The notes under the pieces were generated by a model that saw only the letters and a list, made by a program, of their open reading frames with translations, had not been told where the DNA came from and made no database searches. Below, one piece after another: positions 49,894-57,542 of a stretch of 58,085 bases of DNA; positions within the stretch are counted from its first letter, which is position 1, and each line of letters opens with the position of its first letter. The position numbers were made by a program, and so were the translations under genes. This DNA is from RGIG7213 sp045544195 (GTDB taxonomy: Bacteria; Bacillota; Clostridia; Oscillospirales; CAG-272), in contig JAZPYO010000028.1 in NCBI GenBank assembly GCA_045544195.1, positions 1 to 58,085 of the forward strand. Direction: 5' to 3'.

Positions 49894-51120
49894 ATGGCAA
49901 CATACTATCGACGTGATAACGGCACTTACTGTGTCCGTGTATCAAACGGTCTTAAGGACGGCAAACAAGAATTGATATCGTCTACGTATAAACCGCCGGA
50001 AGGCTTTGGCGAACGTGAAATAAAACGGGGTGTCGAAGAGTTTGCAAGGCTTTTCGAAGCATCGGTTCATAGCGGAATGTATGTACCGGGCAAGCGTATT
50101 AAATCACAAATAAACCCGTTTGGTATGACGGTTGAGACATTTGCAAATGAACACTATTTTAATAGCGTTGAGAAATATCTTTCGCCGAATACGATGAAGT
50201 TCTACCGTTCGGTTATAAATGATATTATCGTTCCATCATTCGGGAAAATCAGATTAACAGATATTACATCAACGCATCAACAAGCCTTGGTGGATTATCT
50301 CACTACGTCCGATGCCCGTGCGGATGCAAACAGCAGTAAGCCGCTATCTCCATCTACCGTGAAACGGTATTCGGTGGTGTTTTCTTCATTGATGAACGAG
50401 GCATACCGAATGGGATTTATTGAAGAAAATAAACTGCACCAAGGAAAGGTGCGGTATCCTAAAATAAAAAAAGAGCCTGTTAAGGCTTATGACCGTGAGG
50501 AAGCGTCTGAGTTTATGAAAGGGTTGTTAAATGAACAGCCGAGAACGAGGGCTCTTCTTATGACGTCACTTTTAATGGGACTGCGCCGAGGGGAGATAGT
50601 TGCTTTGAAGTGGGAAGATATCGATTTTAAAAACCGTACCGTATCGGTGAATAAAAGCGCATATAAAGAAAAGGGAAAACCGCAAGCACTCAAGTTGCCC
50701 AAATCACAAAACAGCGTGCGCACGGTATATTTTCCCGAAATATACGAAACGGCATTGTTACAGTGGCGGGAAGAACAATACAATCAGAGAATGACAGCAG
50801 GGAAGAAGTGGAACGAGCAGGGGTTTATATTTACAAATGAATTTGGCGATATGATAAGCATTTATGCGCCGACTCAAATATGTAATGATTATGAGGAAAA
50901 GTGTGGACTCCGTCATTTGAAATTTCACGGATTGCGGCATACGTGCGGTTCGCTTCTTGCCAATAATGGGGCAGATCTTGAAACTATCAAAGCGTTACTC
51001 GGGCACGAGAGTATTCGCACAACAGAGCAGTATCTCACACCGTATGATAAATCAAAAAGGCGTGCAGCGGAGCTTATAGCAGATGTTGTGAAAAATAAAG
51101 GAAACGAGGTGGTTTGTTGA
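49894..51120 (+). CDS. Tyrosine integrase
   Basis: This is a phage/ICE-type site-specific recombinase of 408 aa. An N-terminal AP2-like arm-binding part (TYYRRDNGTYCVRVSNGLKDGKQE) is followed by a SAM-like core-binding domain (FANEHYFNSVEKYLSPNTMKFY) and the catalytic domain. The active-site residues are Arg in MGLRRGEIVALKW, His-x-x-Arg in HGLRHTCGSLL, His in LLGHESIRTTEQY and the nucleophile Tyr in that same block. The ATG at 49894 follows GGTGGAGGTG; the ATG ten codons earlier has no site. It overlaps the next gene by 4 bp. It is the likely integrase of the mobilizable element, and perhaps the enzyme that used the tRNA-Pro site. Confidence 0.92.
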   Translation: MATYYRRDNGTYCVRVSNGLKDGKQELISSTYKPPEGFGEREIKRGVEEFARLFEASVHSGMYVPGKRIKSQINPFGMTVETFANEHYFNSVEKYLSPNTMKFYRSVINDIIVPSFGKIRLTDITSTHQQALVDYLTTSDARADANSSKPLSPSTVKRYSVVFSSLMNEAYRMGFIEENKLHQGKVRYPKIKKEPVKAYDREEASEFMKGLLNEQPRTRALLMTSLLMGLRRGEIVALKWEDIDFKNRTVSVNKSAYKEKGKPQALKLPKSQNSVRTVYFPEIYETALLQWREEQYNQRMTAGKKWNEQGFIFTNEFGDMISIYAPTQICNDYEEKCGLRHLKFHGLRHTCGSLLANNGADLETIKALLGHESIRTTEQYLTPYDKSKRRAAELIADVVKNKGNEVVC

Positions 51121-51632
51121 GAATAAAAACACTATGCGGAACAGTAAAAGAAATATGTAAACTTGATCCCGAATCAGCTGTTGGAGAATCATTTTTAATG
51201 TCATTGGTACAGTCAGGAGAACTGCCGCACACATATCACGGAAACCGTCTGGTCGTTGATTATGATATAATATCATCGACATTTAACCGTTTGCTTGGTT
51301 TTGATGAAAATGGAGCACTTCCGCAAATTCGCACAATAAGGAGAGCTGTCGAAGAACTCAAGCAAAATAATCCCGATATGGGCATCGGTGAAAAACTGAT
51401 AAGAGGTGCGGTCAAAGACGGCAGAATATCAAGTATTAAAATTGGCAACAGAGAGTATATCGCAATGCAAAGCTTTGACGAGCCGTATTGCAGACGCATA
51501 TTCGAGCCGACCGCGACCGCCCCAATCTCGCACGCGGAAGCCGTACGCCGCGACGTGATGGAGCAAATGGCGAAAACGATAGCCTCAAGCCCGTTTCTTC
51601 CTACCGTAACACGCGCGCGAAAGGCGGGGTAA
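51117..51632 (+). CDS. Excisionase-like protein with two similar DNA-binding units
   Basis: This 171-aa protein is coupled to the integrase (TTG start inside its stop region, with GAGGTGG upstream). It contains two similar units. Unit 1, about 5-60, has VKEICKLDPESAVGESFLMSLVQSG and HGNRLVVDYD. Unit 2, about 70-130, has IRRAVEELKQNNPDMGIGEKLIRGAVKDG and IGNREYIAMQSFD. Each looks like the helix-turn-helix plus wing of excisionases (G-x-I-x-x-x-x-x-GNR-x-x-I). A short disordered Arg-rich tail ends the protein. I infer a recombination directionality factor made by tandem duplication; a replication-control role is also possible. A hairpin with AGTCACCA/TGGTGACT arms (about 51640-51670) follows the stop. 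Confidence 0.6.
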   Translation: MRIKTLCGTVKEICKLDPESAVGESFLMSLVQSGELPHTYHGNRLVVDYDIISSTFNRLLGFDENGALPQIRTIRRAVEELKQNNPDMGIGEKLIRGAVKDGRISSIKIGNREYIAMQSFDEPYCRRIFEPTATAPISHAEAVRRDVMEQMAKTIASSPFLPTVTRARKAG

Positions 51633-51703
51633 AGAAGTAGTCACCATAGGCTAAATACCCGTGGTGACTGCTTAAGATTTCATAAAGGCGATAAGAGAAA
51701 TGA

Positions 51704-51732
51704 TTGACGGGGCTTGAAAAAACTGATATAAT
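51704..51732 (+). promoter_or_regulatory. Promoter of the second recombinase leader
   Basis: TTGACG (51704-51709) and a perfect TATAAT (51727-51732) are spaced by 17 bp. Transcription would begin near 51739, just before the structured leader. Confidence 0.78.
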
Positions 51733-51747
51733 AAACGCAAATATATA

Positions 51748-51906
51748 GCGGTTTAATACGTTATTTAAAGAGTGGGATCGTTGGCGTGGCTTGTGGCGAA
51801 TATAACCCACGTTTAAAGAAAATACGGGTTATTCTTTAGCATCTGTAATTTTAATCAGATGTTTTCTTTATTTACTTGGGAATACTAAATTATCATATTA
51901 AACCGC
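51748..51906 (+). ncRNA. Structured leader RNA of the Xer-like recombinase gene
   Basis: The leader is bounded by an 11-bp inverted repeat, GCGGTTTAATA (51748-51758) and TATTAAACCGC (51896-51906), whose right arm ends 5 nt before the AAGGAG of the recombinase. Inside are competing stems. GTGGG near 51771 can pair with CCCAC near 51808, or ATAACCC near 51804 can pair with GGGTTAT near 51827. A terminator-like CATCTG/CAGATG hairpin followed by TTTTCTTTATTT comes next. This resembles an attenuator or riboswitch-type control region. A conserved RNA motif upstream of xerC/xerD-like genes in Clostridia (xerDC motif) has been described; identity is not verified here. Confidence 0.55.
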
Positions 51907-51922
51907 AGGCAAGGAGTTTGTT

Positions 51923-52762
51923 GTGAAAAAAATAATTACCGATTCAGCTGTTGAAGAATTTGAAAATTACCTTCGATTTGAGGAAAAAAGCGAAAATACA
52001 ATACAAAAGTATATTCGTGACGTGCGGTTCCTCCGTGAATTTGCAAGCGCAAGAGAAATCAGTAAAACGCTCGCTATAGAGTTCAAGGCATATCTTGCCG
52101 AAAAATACGAGCTGTCAAGTTCAAACTCGATGATAGCGGCAGTAAACGCTTTTTTTCGCTTTCTGGGGTGGGGCGAGCTTTGCATCAAGCAATTTAAGAT
52201 ACAGCGAAAGGCGTTTTGTTCGGAGGAGCGAGAGTTGACCAAGGACGAATATTTTCGCTTGGTAAATACCGCAAAGCAAAAGGGGAACGAGCGATTGAAT
52301 TTGATTTTACAAACCATCTGCGGCACGGGTATCCGCGTTAGCGAACTGCGGTTTATCACGGTAGAAGCCGTGCGCAAGGGCGAGACGGTGGTTACCTGCA
52401 AAAACAAGACCCGAACGATCTTTATCGTTCGGGAATTGCAGAAAAAGCTATTGAATTATGCCAAAAGAAACAGAATTGCGACGGGCTGCTTGTTCCTGAC
52501 GAAAGCGGGAAAGCCAATGGAGAGATGCAGCATTTGGCGCGAGATGAAGCGTTTGTGCAAAGATGCGCACGTTTCTCCTGCCAAAGTGTTTCCGCACAAC
52601 CTTCGCCATCTTTTTGCACGCACGTTCTACGGTATTGAAAAGGACATCGCCAAACTTGCAGATATTCTCGGACACACAAGTATAAATACCACACGCATTT
52701 ATATCATTACCACTGGTGCAGAACATAAACGCAAGATGGAAAATATGCGATTGATAATCTAG
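51923..52762 (+). CDS. Xer-like tyrosine recombinase
   Basis: This second tyrosine recombinase (279 aa) is of the short XerC/D type. An N-terminal SAM-like domain (FENYLRFEEKSENTIQKYIRDVRFL) is followed by the catalytic domain with Arg in GTGIRVSELRF, a beta-hairpin Lys region (VTCKNKTRTIFI), HxxR in HNLRHLFAR, His in LGHTSINTTRIYI and the nucleophile Tyr there. It differs strongly from the integrase at 49894. GTG at 51923 is preceded by AAGGAG. It has its own promoter and structured leader, and a hairpin terminator follows at 52902-52934. It may resolve dimers, or may act on inverted repeats or on the neighbouring cassette. Confidence 0.9.
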   Translation: MKKIITDSAVEEFENYLRFEEKSENTIQKYIRDVRFLREFASAREISKTLAIEFKAYLAEKYELSSSNSMIAAVNAFFRFLGWGELCIKQFKIQRKAFCSEERELTKDEYFRLVNTAKQKGNERLNLILQTICGTGIRVSELRFITVEAVRKGETVVTCKNKTRTIFIVRELQKKLLNYAKRNRIATGCLFLTKAGKPMERCSIWREMKRLCKDAHVSPAKVFPHNLRHLFARTFYGIEKDIAKLADILGHTSINTTRIYIITTGAEHKRKMENMRLII

Positions 52763-52764
52763 AA

Positions 52765-52786
52765 TAACATAATTGCGATTATGTTG
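52765..52786. promoter_or_regulatory. CAACATAAT palindrome, copy 2
   Basis: TAACATAAT-TGCG-ATTATGTTG (8 of 9 arm bases match) starts 3 bp after the recombinase stop codon. It is 232 bp from copy 3. Confidence 0.7.
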
Positions 52787-52901
52787 TAGATTCAAATTCA
52801 AAATGTACATTTATACTCTTTTATCATACCATTGTTTTGATAATTTGTCAATAATTTTGTCGTAAAAAACAGTATTCTCATTTAAATAGGCATAACGATT
52901 C

Positions 52902-52934
52902 AAGCCCTTATTTTGATTTTTCTTTTAAGGGCTT
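52902..52934 (+). terminator. Terminator after the Xer-like recombinase
   Basis: AAGCCCTT (52902-52909) pairs with AAGGGCTT (52927-52934), followed by T-rich sequence including TCTTTTTTG. Confidence 0.65.
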
Positions 52935-52991
52935 TATTGTTATGTCTTTTTTGTTTTTTGGATTTATGTATCCGAACGTTATTCAAGAGGT

Positions 52992-53023
52992 AAATACAAC
53001 ATAATCGCAATTATGTTGTATTT
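52992..53023. promoter_or_regulatory. CAACATAAT palindrome, copy 3 (perfect 14-bp arms)
   Basis: AAATACAACATAAT (52992-53005), spacer CGCA, and the exact complement (53010-53023). This is the best copy and lies only 16 bp before the AMP-ligase start, so a bound regulator would block the promoter or early transcription. Confidence 0.82.
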
Positions 53024-53039
53024 GAAAAGGAGCAAAATT

Positions 53040-54764
53040 ATGCCCACTGAAAATAAATTAACTGGTTATCCTTCGATTGACAAACCTCACGAACGGTTTT
53101 ACAGAGAAACACCTATTCGTGAAATAGACATCGAACAAACCATTTATGAGTTGATATTCAATACAAATAAAAATAATATGGCTGATTTTGCTTTGGAATA
53201 TATGGGTGTAAATTGGACTTTTGAAAAGCTGAAAGCTGAAACCGACAAAGCGGCGGACGCTTTTGAAAAATCGGGACTCAAAATCGGAGATGCTGTTTTG
53301 ATTGGTGTCTCGAATTGTCCCGAGGTTGTTGTTATATTGCTTGCGCTTAATAAACTGGGCGTCATTTCAAAATGGTTTGATGTGCGTGCAAGTGAAAAAG
53401 ATATTGAATGCTACGCAAATGACAGCAACTGCCGTTATCTGGTCGCATTTGATATACTCTTGCCTCGTATAGAAAAGATCTTGGATAATACAAAACTCGA
53501 AAAGGTTTTGGTTATCCACCCAGCCGATTCTTTGTCAAAGTTAATTCAAATTGCATATTCGTTCAAGGCCAATCGTTTGCCCAAAGATTCAAGATATACA
53601 CGGTTTAAAGATTTTGTCAAGACTGGCAATTCGAATTCCGAAATACCTTGCGTTCCTTTTGATAAAAATAGACCGTCTATAATGATTCAGTCAAGCGGTA
53701 CAACGGGAAACCCGAAAATCATCGTTCATTCGGACTTTTCCGCAGTAACCTGTACAAAGAAATTCGCCTTTGGCGATGTTCCTGTTGGACGCGGTAAGGT
53801 TTTATTGGATGTTCTTCCGCCTTGGATCGCATATGCACTTGGACAGGCAATAATATATCCTATGGCTTTGGGTACGAAAATCAAGCTTTGTCCCACTTTT
53901 GAGCCAAATATGATTTTTGACAACATCGGTACATTTACCGTATCGTTTGCAGCACCCTTCCATTATCGTTATATAAGAGATAACTTTGATAAATTATCCA
54001 AAAAGCAATTAGACGCACTTTCTAAAATTGAATGTTTTGTGTCGGGGGGCGATAAAGTTTCTGCCGAAGAAAACAAAGAACTTGAAGAAAAACTCGGCAC
54101 AGTAATTGTAAATGGCTACGGTAACAACGAAGGTTGGGGAGCTTTGTCCGTTAATCCTACCAAGTATAACAAATACGGAACTGTCGGTATCCCGAAGTAC
54201 GGTGATACCATAATCGCCTATGATAACGACACCGAAACAGAATTGCCTTACGGAGAACAGGGCGAGATTTGTGCGTTGACAGACACGATGTTTCTTTTTT
54301 ATGAGGGCAATCCAGAAGGTGCGAATGAGGTGAAAAAACTTCACCCCGATGGAAAGGTGTGGTTGCATACCGGAGACCTCGGATTTATTGACGAAGAAGG
54401 TTTTATCACCCTCAATGGCAGAGCAAGACGCGTTATCGTTCGTCAGGGATTCAAAATCTCTGCGTACACAATCGAGGATAAAATCACAGAACATCCCGAC
54501 GTTAAGGAATGTGTTGCTGTTGAAGTTAAGGATGAAATTGAAGAGCATGTACCTATGGTTTATATCATTTTGAAGGATGATATAACTGATGCAGAAACAT
54601 CAAAACAAAGCATTTATGATAAATGTAAACATGAATTAAAAGAATATGAAATCCCTAAGTATTTCAAAATCGTAACCGAATTGCCTTATACCCAAAACGG
54701 AAAATATGATTTCAGGCTGTTGGAAAAATATGGAAATGAATTTATAAGTTACTTAAAGACTTGA
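53040..54764 (+). CDS. AMP-dependent acyl ligase (fatty acyl-CoA/acyl-AMP synthetase family)
   Basis: The protein activates a carboxylic acid, probably a fatty acid, as acyl-AMP and then a thioester. The P-loop is IQSSGTTGNPKIIVHS, the A5 motif is NGYGNNEGWGAL, and A7/A8 read LHTGDLGFIDEEGFITLNGRARRVIVRQGFKIS. The catalytic Lys of A10 is in TQNGKYDFRLL. The 575-aa length is normal. ATG at 53040 follows AAAAGGAG; an ATG nine codons earlier lies inside the palindrome. It is the first gene of a cluster with a PASTA membrane protein and acyltransferases, so acyl chains may be loaded for lipid or glycolipid acylation. No carrier protein gene is visible. Confidence 0.9.
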   Translation: MPTENKLTGYPSIDKPHERFYRETPIREIDIEQTIYELIFNTNKNNMADFALEYMGVNWTFEKLKAETDKAADAFEKSGLKIGDAVLIGVSNCPEVVVILLALNKLGVISKWFDVRASEKDIECYANDSNCRYLVAFDILLPRIEKILDNTKLEKVLVIHPADSLSKLIQIAYSFKANRLPKDSRYTRFKDFVKTGNSNSEIPCVPFDKNRPSIMIQSSGTTGNPKIIVHSDFSAVTCTKKFAFGDVPVGRGKVLLDVLPPWIAYALGQAIIYPMALGTKIKLCPTFEPNMIFDNIGTFTVSFAAPFHYRYIRDNFDKLSKKQLDALSKIECFVSGGDKVSAEENKELEEKLGTVIVNGYGNNEGWGALSVNPTKYNKYGTVGIPKYGDTIIAYDNDTETELPYGEQGEICALTDTMFLFYEGNPEGANEVKKLHPDGKVWLHTGDLGFIDEEGFITLNGRARRVIVRQGFKISAYTIEDKITEHPDVKECVAVEVKDEIEEHVPMVYIILKDDITDAETSKQSIYDKCKHELKEYEIPKYFKIVTELPYTQNGKYDFRLLEKYGNEFISYLKT

Positions 54765-54783
54765 TTTGGTTGGAGATATTTGT

Positions 54784-55878
54784 ATGACATTGTATAAATT
54801 ATTATATTGGATTAGCACATTTGGTGGTGGGATTATAACATGGATTTCCTTGGCGTCCAGTTTACTTGCAGTACTCGGAGCTATATCAAGTAAGAAGAAA
54901 GAGAATGTTGGTTCGTTCAGAGCATGGACCATATTATCAATAACTGGGATTTTTGTTACGATTACAACCTTAAGTGGTCATATGCTTGTGAAAATACCTG
55001 ATGTAACAGATATCTATTATGAAGATGCGAGAAGAATACTTGTCGATAGTAATTTGAAATATACCGTTCTGCCAGATACAGGGCTATATGTTTTAGAGCA
55101 AAATCCTTCTGCGAATGAGATTGTACCACAAGGAACAATAGTTGAACTTACGGTTGGTCAAACCAGTTCATCAAAGGAATCGATTGCGTATTTTGAAAGC
55201 GCGATTAATGCAACAGATTTTGGGAATCTCTCAGTTCAGTTTTATGAGTCACTTGTAAAAGTAGTCGATGGAGCGGATAACTTACGGTGTTTTGGACCAG
55301 ACTTTAGCGATTTCACCGTTGCAGAGGCATATCTATTGCAAAACGATTATGGTGTAAAGTACTGTGATTATTCGGTTGAGAATGGACTGCTCACATTTGA
55401 AGATGTTCCAACAGGGGTTGAATTTACACTATACATATTGCTGGACGGATATGAAGAAGCAAAATGCGATGGGATCATGCTATCCTCGATTAATATGATA
55501 GATAAAATATTTCGACTGCACTTAGGGTTGACAAAAGATAATCTTGAATATATGCCTTCGTCTTCCTTTCGTGTAGTTGATTCAGATGGACGTTTTTTGG
55601 AAGACGTCAACCTTCTGATCAAGTGGTCATGGAGCGATATTTGGCATGGCGACTATTCAAGTAATAAAGATGGTTGTTTTCCATATGTTTTGTGGCTAGA
55701 TGAGAATCAGTCGCTAGAGGTTTGTGTGGTAGATCCATTTGGGGACGGAACGGAGTATAATTGTACAGTTACGCTTCGAAAATGTCAGGTTGGACATATC
55801 GCAAATGACGACGTCATTGTAGTTTCCAAGAACGGAAATTGCTATGTTGTTGACGAGGAAACGTATTTTGGGTACTAA
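54784..55878 (+). CDS. Membrane protein with one PASTA domain
   Basis: This 364-aa protein has two N-terminal membrane helices (about 1-60, with SSKKKENVG between them) and an extracellular part. Residues about 68-126 form a PASTA domain (KIPDVTDIYYEDARRILVDSNLKYTVLPD...VPQGTIVELTVG), the unit that binds muropeptides in PknB-type kinases and penicillin-binding proteins. The remaining 230 residues look like beta-sandwich domains. No kinase or transpeptidase domain is present. ATG at 54784 follows TTGGAGA; the TTG six codons earlier overlaps that site. It lies 19 bp after the AMP-ligase. It may link the lipid-modifying enzymes to the cell wall, which is inference. Confidence 0.78.
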   Translation: MTLYKLLYWISTFGGGIITWISLASSLLAVLGAISSKKKENVGSFRAWTILSITGIFVTITTLSGHMLVKIPDVTDIYYEDARRILVDSNLKYTVLPDTGLYVLEQNPSANEIVPQGTIVELTVGQTSSSKESIAYFESAINATDFGNLSVQFYESLVKVVDGADNLRCFGPDFSDFTVAEAYLLQNDYGVKYCDYSVENGLLTFEDVPTGVEFTLYILLDGYEEAKCDGIMLSSINMIDKIFRLHLGLTKDNLEYMPSSSFRVVDSDGRFLEDVNLLIKWSWSDIWHGDYSSNKDGCFPYVLWLDENQSLEVCVVDPFGDGTEYNCTVTLRKCQVGHIANDDVIVVSKNGNCYVVDEETYFGY

Positions 55879-55891
55879 AAAGCGTATATTT

Positions 55892-56392
55892 ATGAACTTT
55901 CCTATATACTTTTCAAAAGACCAGCAAGTAGTTAACGAATACTTCCGTTTGAGGCGAGAGGAACGGTATAACCGCAAAGGTCCTTGGGCAACGCATATCC
56001 GTTTTCACAACTTTATGCATTACGGTTTGATATACGCGCTTAAAGCTGTGCGAATATTGGAAAAACGCAAGGTAGTTGTTCTTGAGGACAAACGCAAGAA
56101 CAAGGGCAATCGTCCGACGATTTACGCTTGTTCTCACGTGGGCGGTAAAGATATCGAGAGACTTTTTGAGGCTATCCGTAACCCGTGCTATCTTTTTCTC
56201 GGCGACCCCGGACCTTATTACCATTCTATTGACGGTCTTATGCTTTGGTTAAACGGAATTATTGCCCTTGAAACACGCAATAAAACCGATCGTGCCATTG
56301 CAAAGGAACAGGCGATCTCTCTTTTGAAGCAGTTGACTTTTATATTGGTTTCTGATACTACACCTATGTATAAATATAATTTTAGATATTGA
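55892..56392 (+). pseudogene. Truncated PlsC-like acyltransferase, N-terminal half
   Basis: The frame contains the first half of an acyltransferase. ACSHVGGKDIERL carries the HX4D motif, and PYYHSIDGLMLWLNGIIALETRNKTDRAIAKEQAISLLKQ leads up to where motif III (PEGxWN) should follow. Instead the frame runs into LTFILVSDTTPMYKYNFRY and stops. It is 167 residues against about 280-350 in intact relatives. An essential motif is missing, so it is very probably inactive. The start ATG at 55892 has only a weak ribosome binding site. Palindrome copy 4 follows directly. Confidence 0.72.
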
Positions 56393-56394
56393 AT

Positions 56395-56418
56395 ACAACA
56401 TAATGTCGATTATGTTGT
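56395..56418. promoter_or_regulatory. CAACATAAT palindrome, copy 4
   Basis: ACAACATAAT-GTCG-ATTATGTTGT has perfect 10-bp arms. It lies 46 bp before the intact acyltransferase gene and just after the stop of the truncated one. Confidence 0.8.
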
Positions 56419-56463
56419 TTTTAAGAGGCATTATTATAGAACAAGGGAGGTGAAATTTTTTAT

Positions 56464-57510
56464 ATGTTAATTGGCGAAAAAGCAGTAATTACATCGGAAT
56501 ACAGTGAAAGTATATCGTCGCAGGCAGATATTTTTGCAGACAAGCCTCCTTCGTTATTATTTCGCATTCTAAACAAAAATTTTCTGTATCTTTTATCGAA
56601 TGATACTAATGATGTATTCTCGAAACAAGGTATAGCTATACGTCGCATGATTAATCCGATTGTAAAAATGGTAGGTCCGTTATTTCTTAAGCATAAGCAA
56701 GTGTTTGAAAAAAAACAGGTGGAGTTGCCTGACGAAAGTGTAATTTGGTGCGGAAACCATAGCTTTAAGGACGATATATTGGCAACGGTTCTTAGCGCAA
56801 GACATTCCTACATACTGTTAGGTAGCTTGCCAATGTTTTTTAATACCTTTGACGGCGTAACATCATATATAAACGGAGTTGTTCTTTGTAATAGAAAAGT
56901 AAAAGCAAGTCGCAAATCTTCTGTTGAAAAATGCAAATTTTTGTTGGAAAACGGTACTGATTTAATAATGTTTCCCGAAGGAGTATGGAACAAAACTCCC
57001 GAAAAATTAGTTCTTGATATGTGGCCGGGTGTCTACAAAATAGCAAAGGAAACAGGGCGAAAAATCGTACCTGTTATACACTACCTCAAAGACCCACAAA
57101 AAAAATACAGTGGCAATGTTATACATACCGTCATTGCCGATCCAATAAGTATGGAAGGCTTGTCTGAGCAAGATGGACTTGCATTGATACGGGATACGAT
57201 TGCAACATGGTATTACATTATGATGGAAAAATACGGCGAAGCACAGCGATCAAATATCGTAGGCAAAAACGAAACTTCAGAGCAAGTGTGGGAAAATTAT
57301 ATTGCCAAGCATACCGCTTCCGTACCATTTTACGATCGTGAAATCGAACTTCAGGGAGATTTCAGATCAAAAAATATTACTCTACCCGAAGATGTATGGA
57401 AGGCTGTTGCTAATATAAAGGATGTTCATTTCGGCAATATGGATAGTGTTCTGTATGCTCGAAAAGTACTTGAAATCGAAAAACAGAGAGACTATCAAAG
57501 AAGATATTGA
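56464..57510 (+). CDS. PlsC-like acyltransferase, intact
   Basis: This 348-aa membrane-associated acyltransferase has HX4D in CGNHSFKDDILATV and motif III in IMFPEGVWNKTPEKL, followed by AKETGRKIVPVIHY. It is longer than its paralogue at 42456, with an extra N-terminal 90 residues that include LLFRILNKNFLYLLSND and a C-terminal tail ending RDYQRRY. The start is placed at ATG 56464, although the best Shine-Dalgarno (GGGAGGTG) lies 13 nt away, so the true start could differ. It has its own copy of the palindrome. It probably acylates the same unknown acceptor class as the other cluster genes. Confidence 0.83.
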   Translation: MLIGEKAVITSEYSESISSQADIFADKPPSLLFRILNKNFLYLLSNDTNDVFSKQGIAIRRMINPIVKMVGPLFLKHKQVFEKKQVELPDESVIWCGNHSFKDDILATVLSARHSYILLGSLPMFFNTFDGVTSYINGVVLCNRKVKASRKSSVEKCKFLLENGTDLIMFPEGVWNKTPEKLVLDMWPGVYKIAKETGRKIVPVIHYLKDPQKKYSGNVIHTVIADPISMEGLSEQDGLALIRDTIATWYYIMMEKYGEAQRSNIVGKNETSEQVWENYIAKHTASVPFYDREIELQGDFRSKNITLPEDVWKAVANIKDVHFGNMDSVLYARKVLEIEKQRDYQRRY

Positions 57511-57542
57511 TGATAATCTAAATAAGAGAATATTTTGATAGA

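Noticed and set aside
53013..53039. Longer N-terminus of the AMP-ligase from ATG 53013
   Set aside because: The ATG lies inside the palindrome and lacks a Shine-Dalgarno; ATG 53040 has AAAAGGAG.
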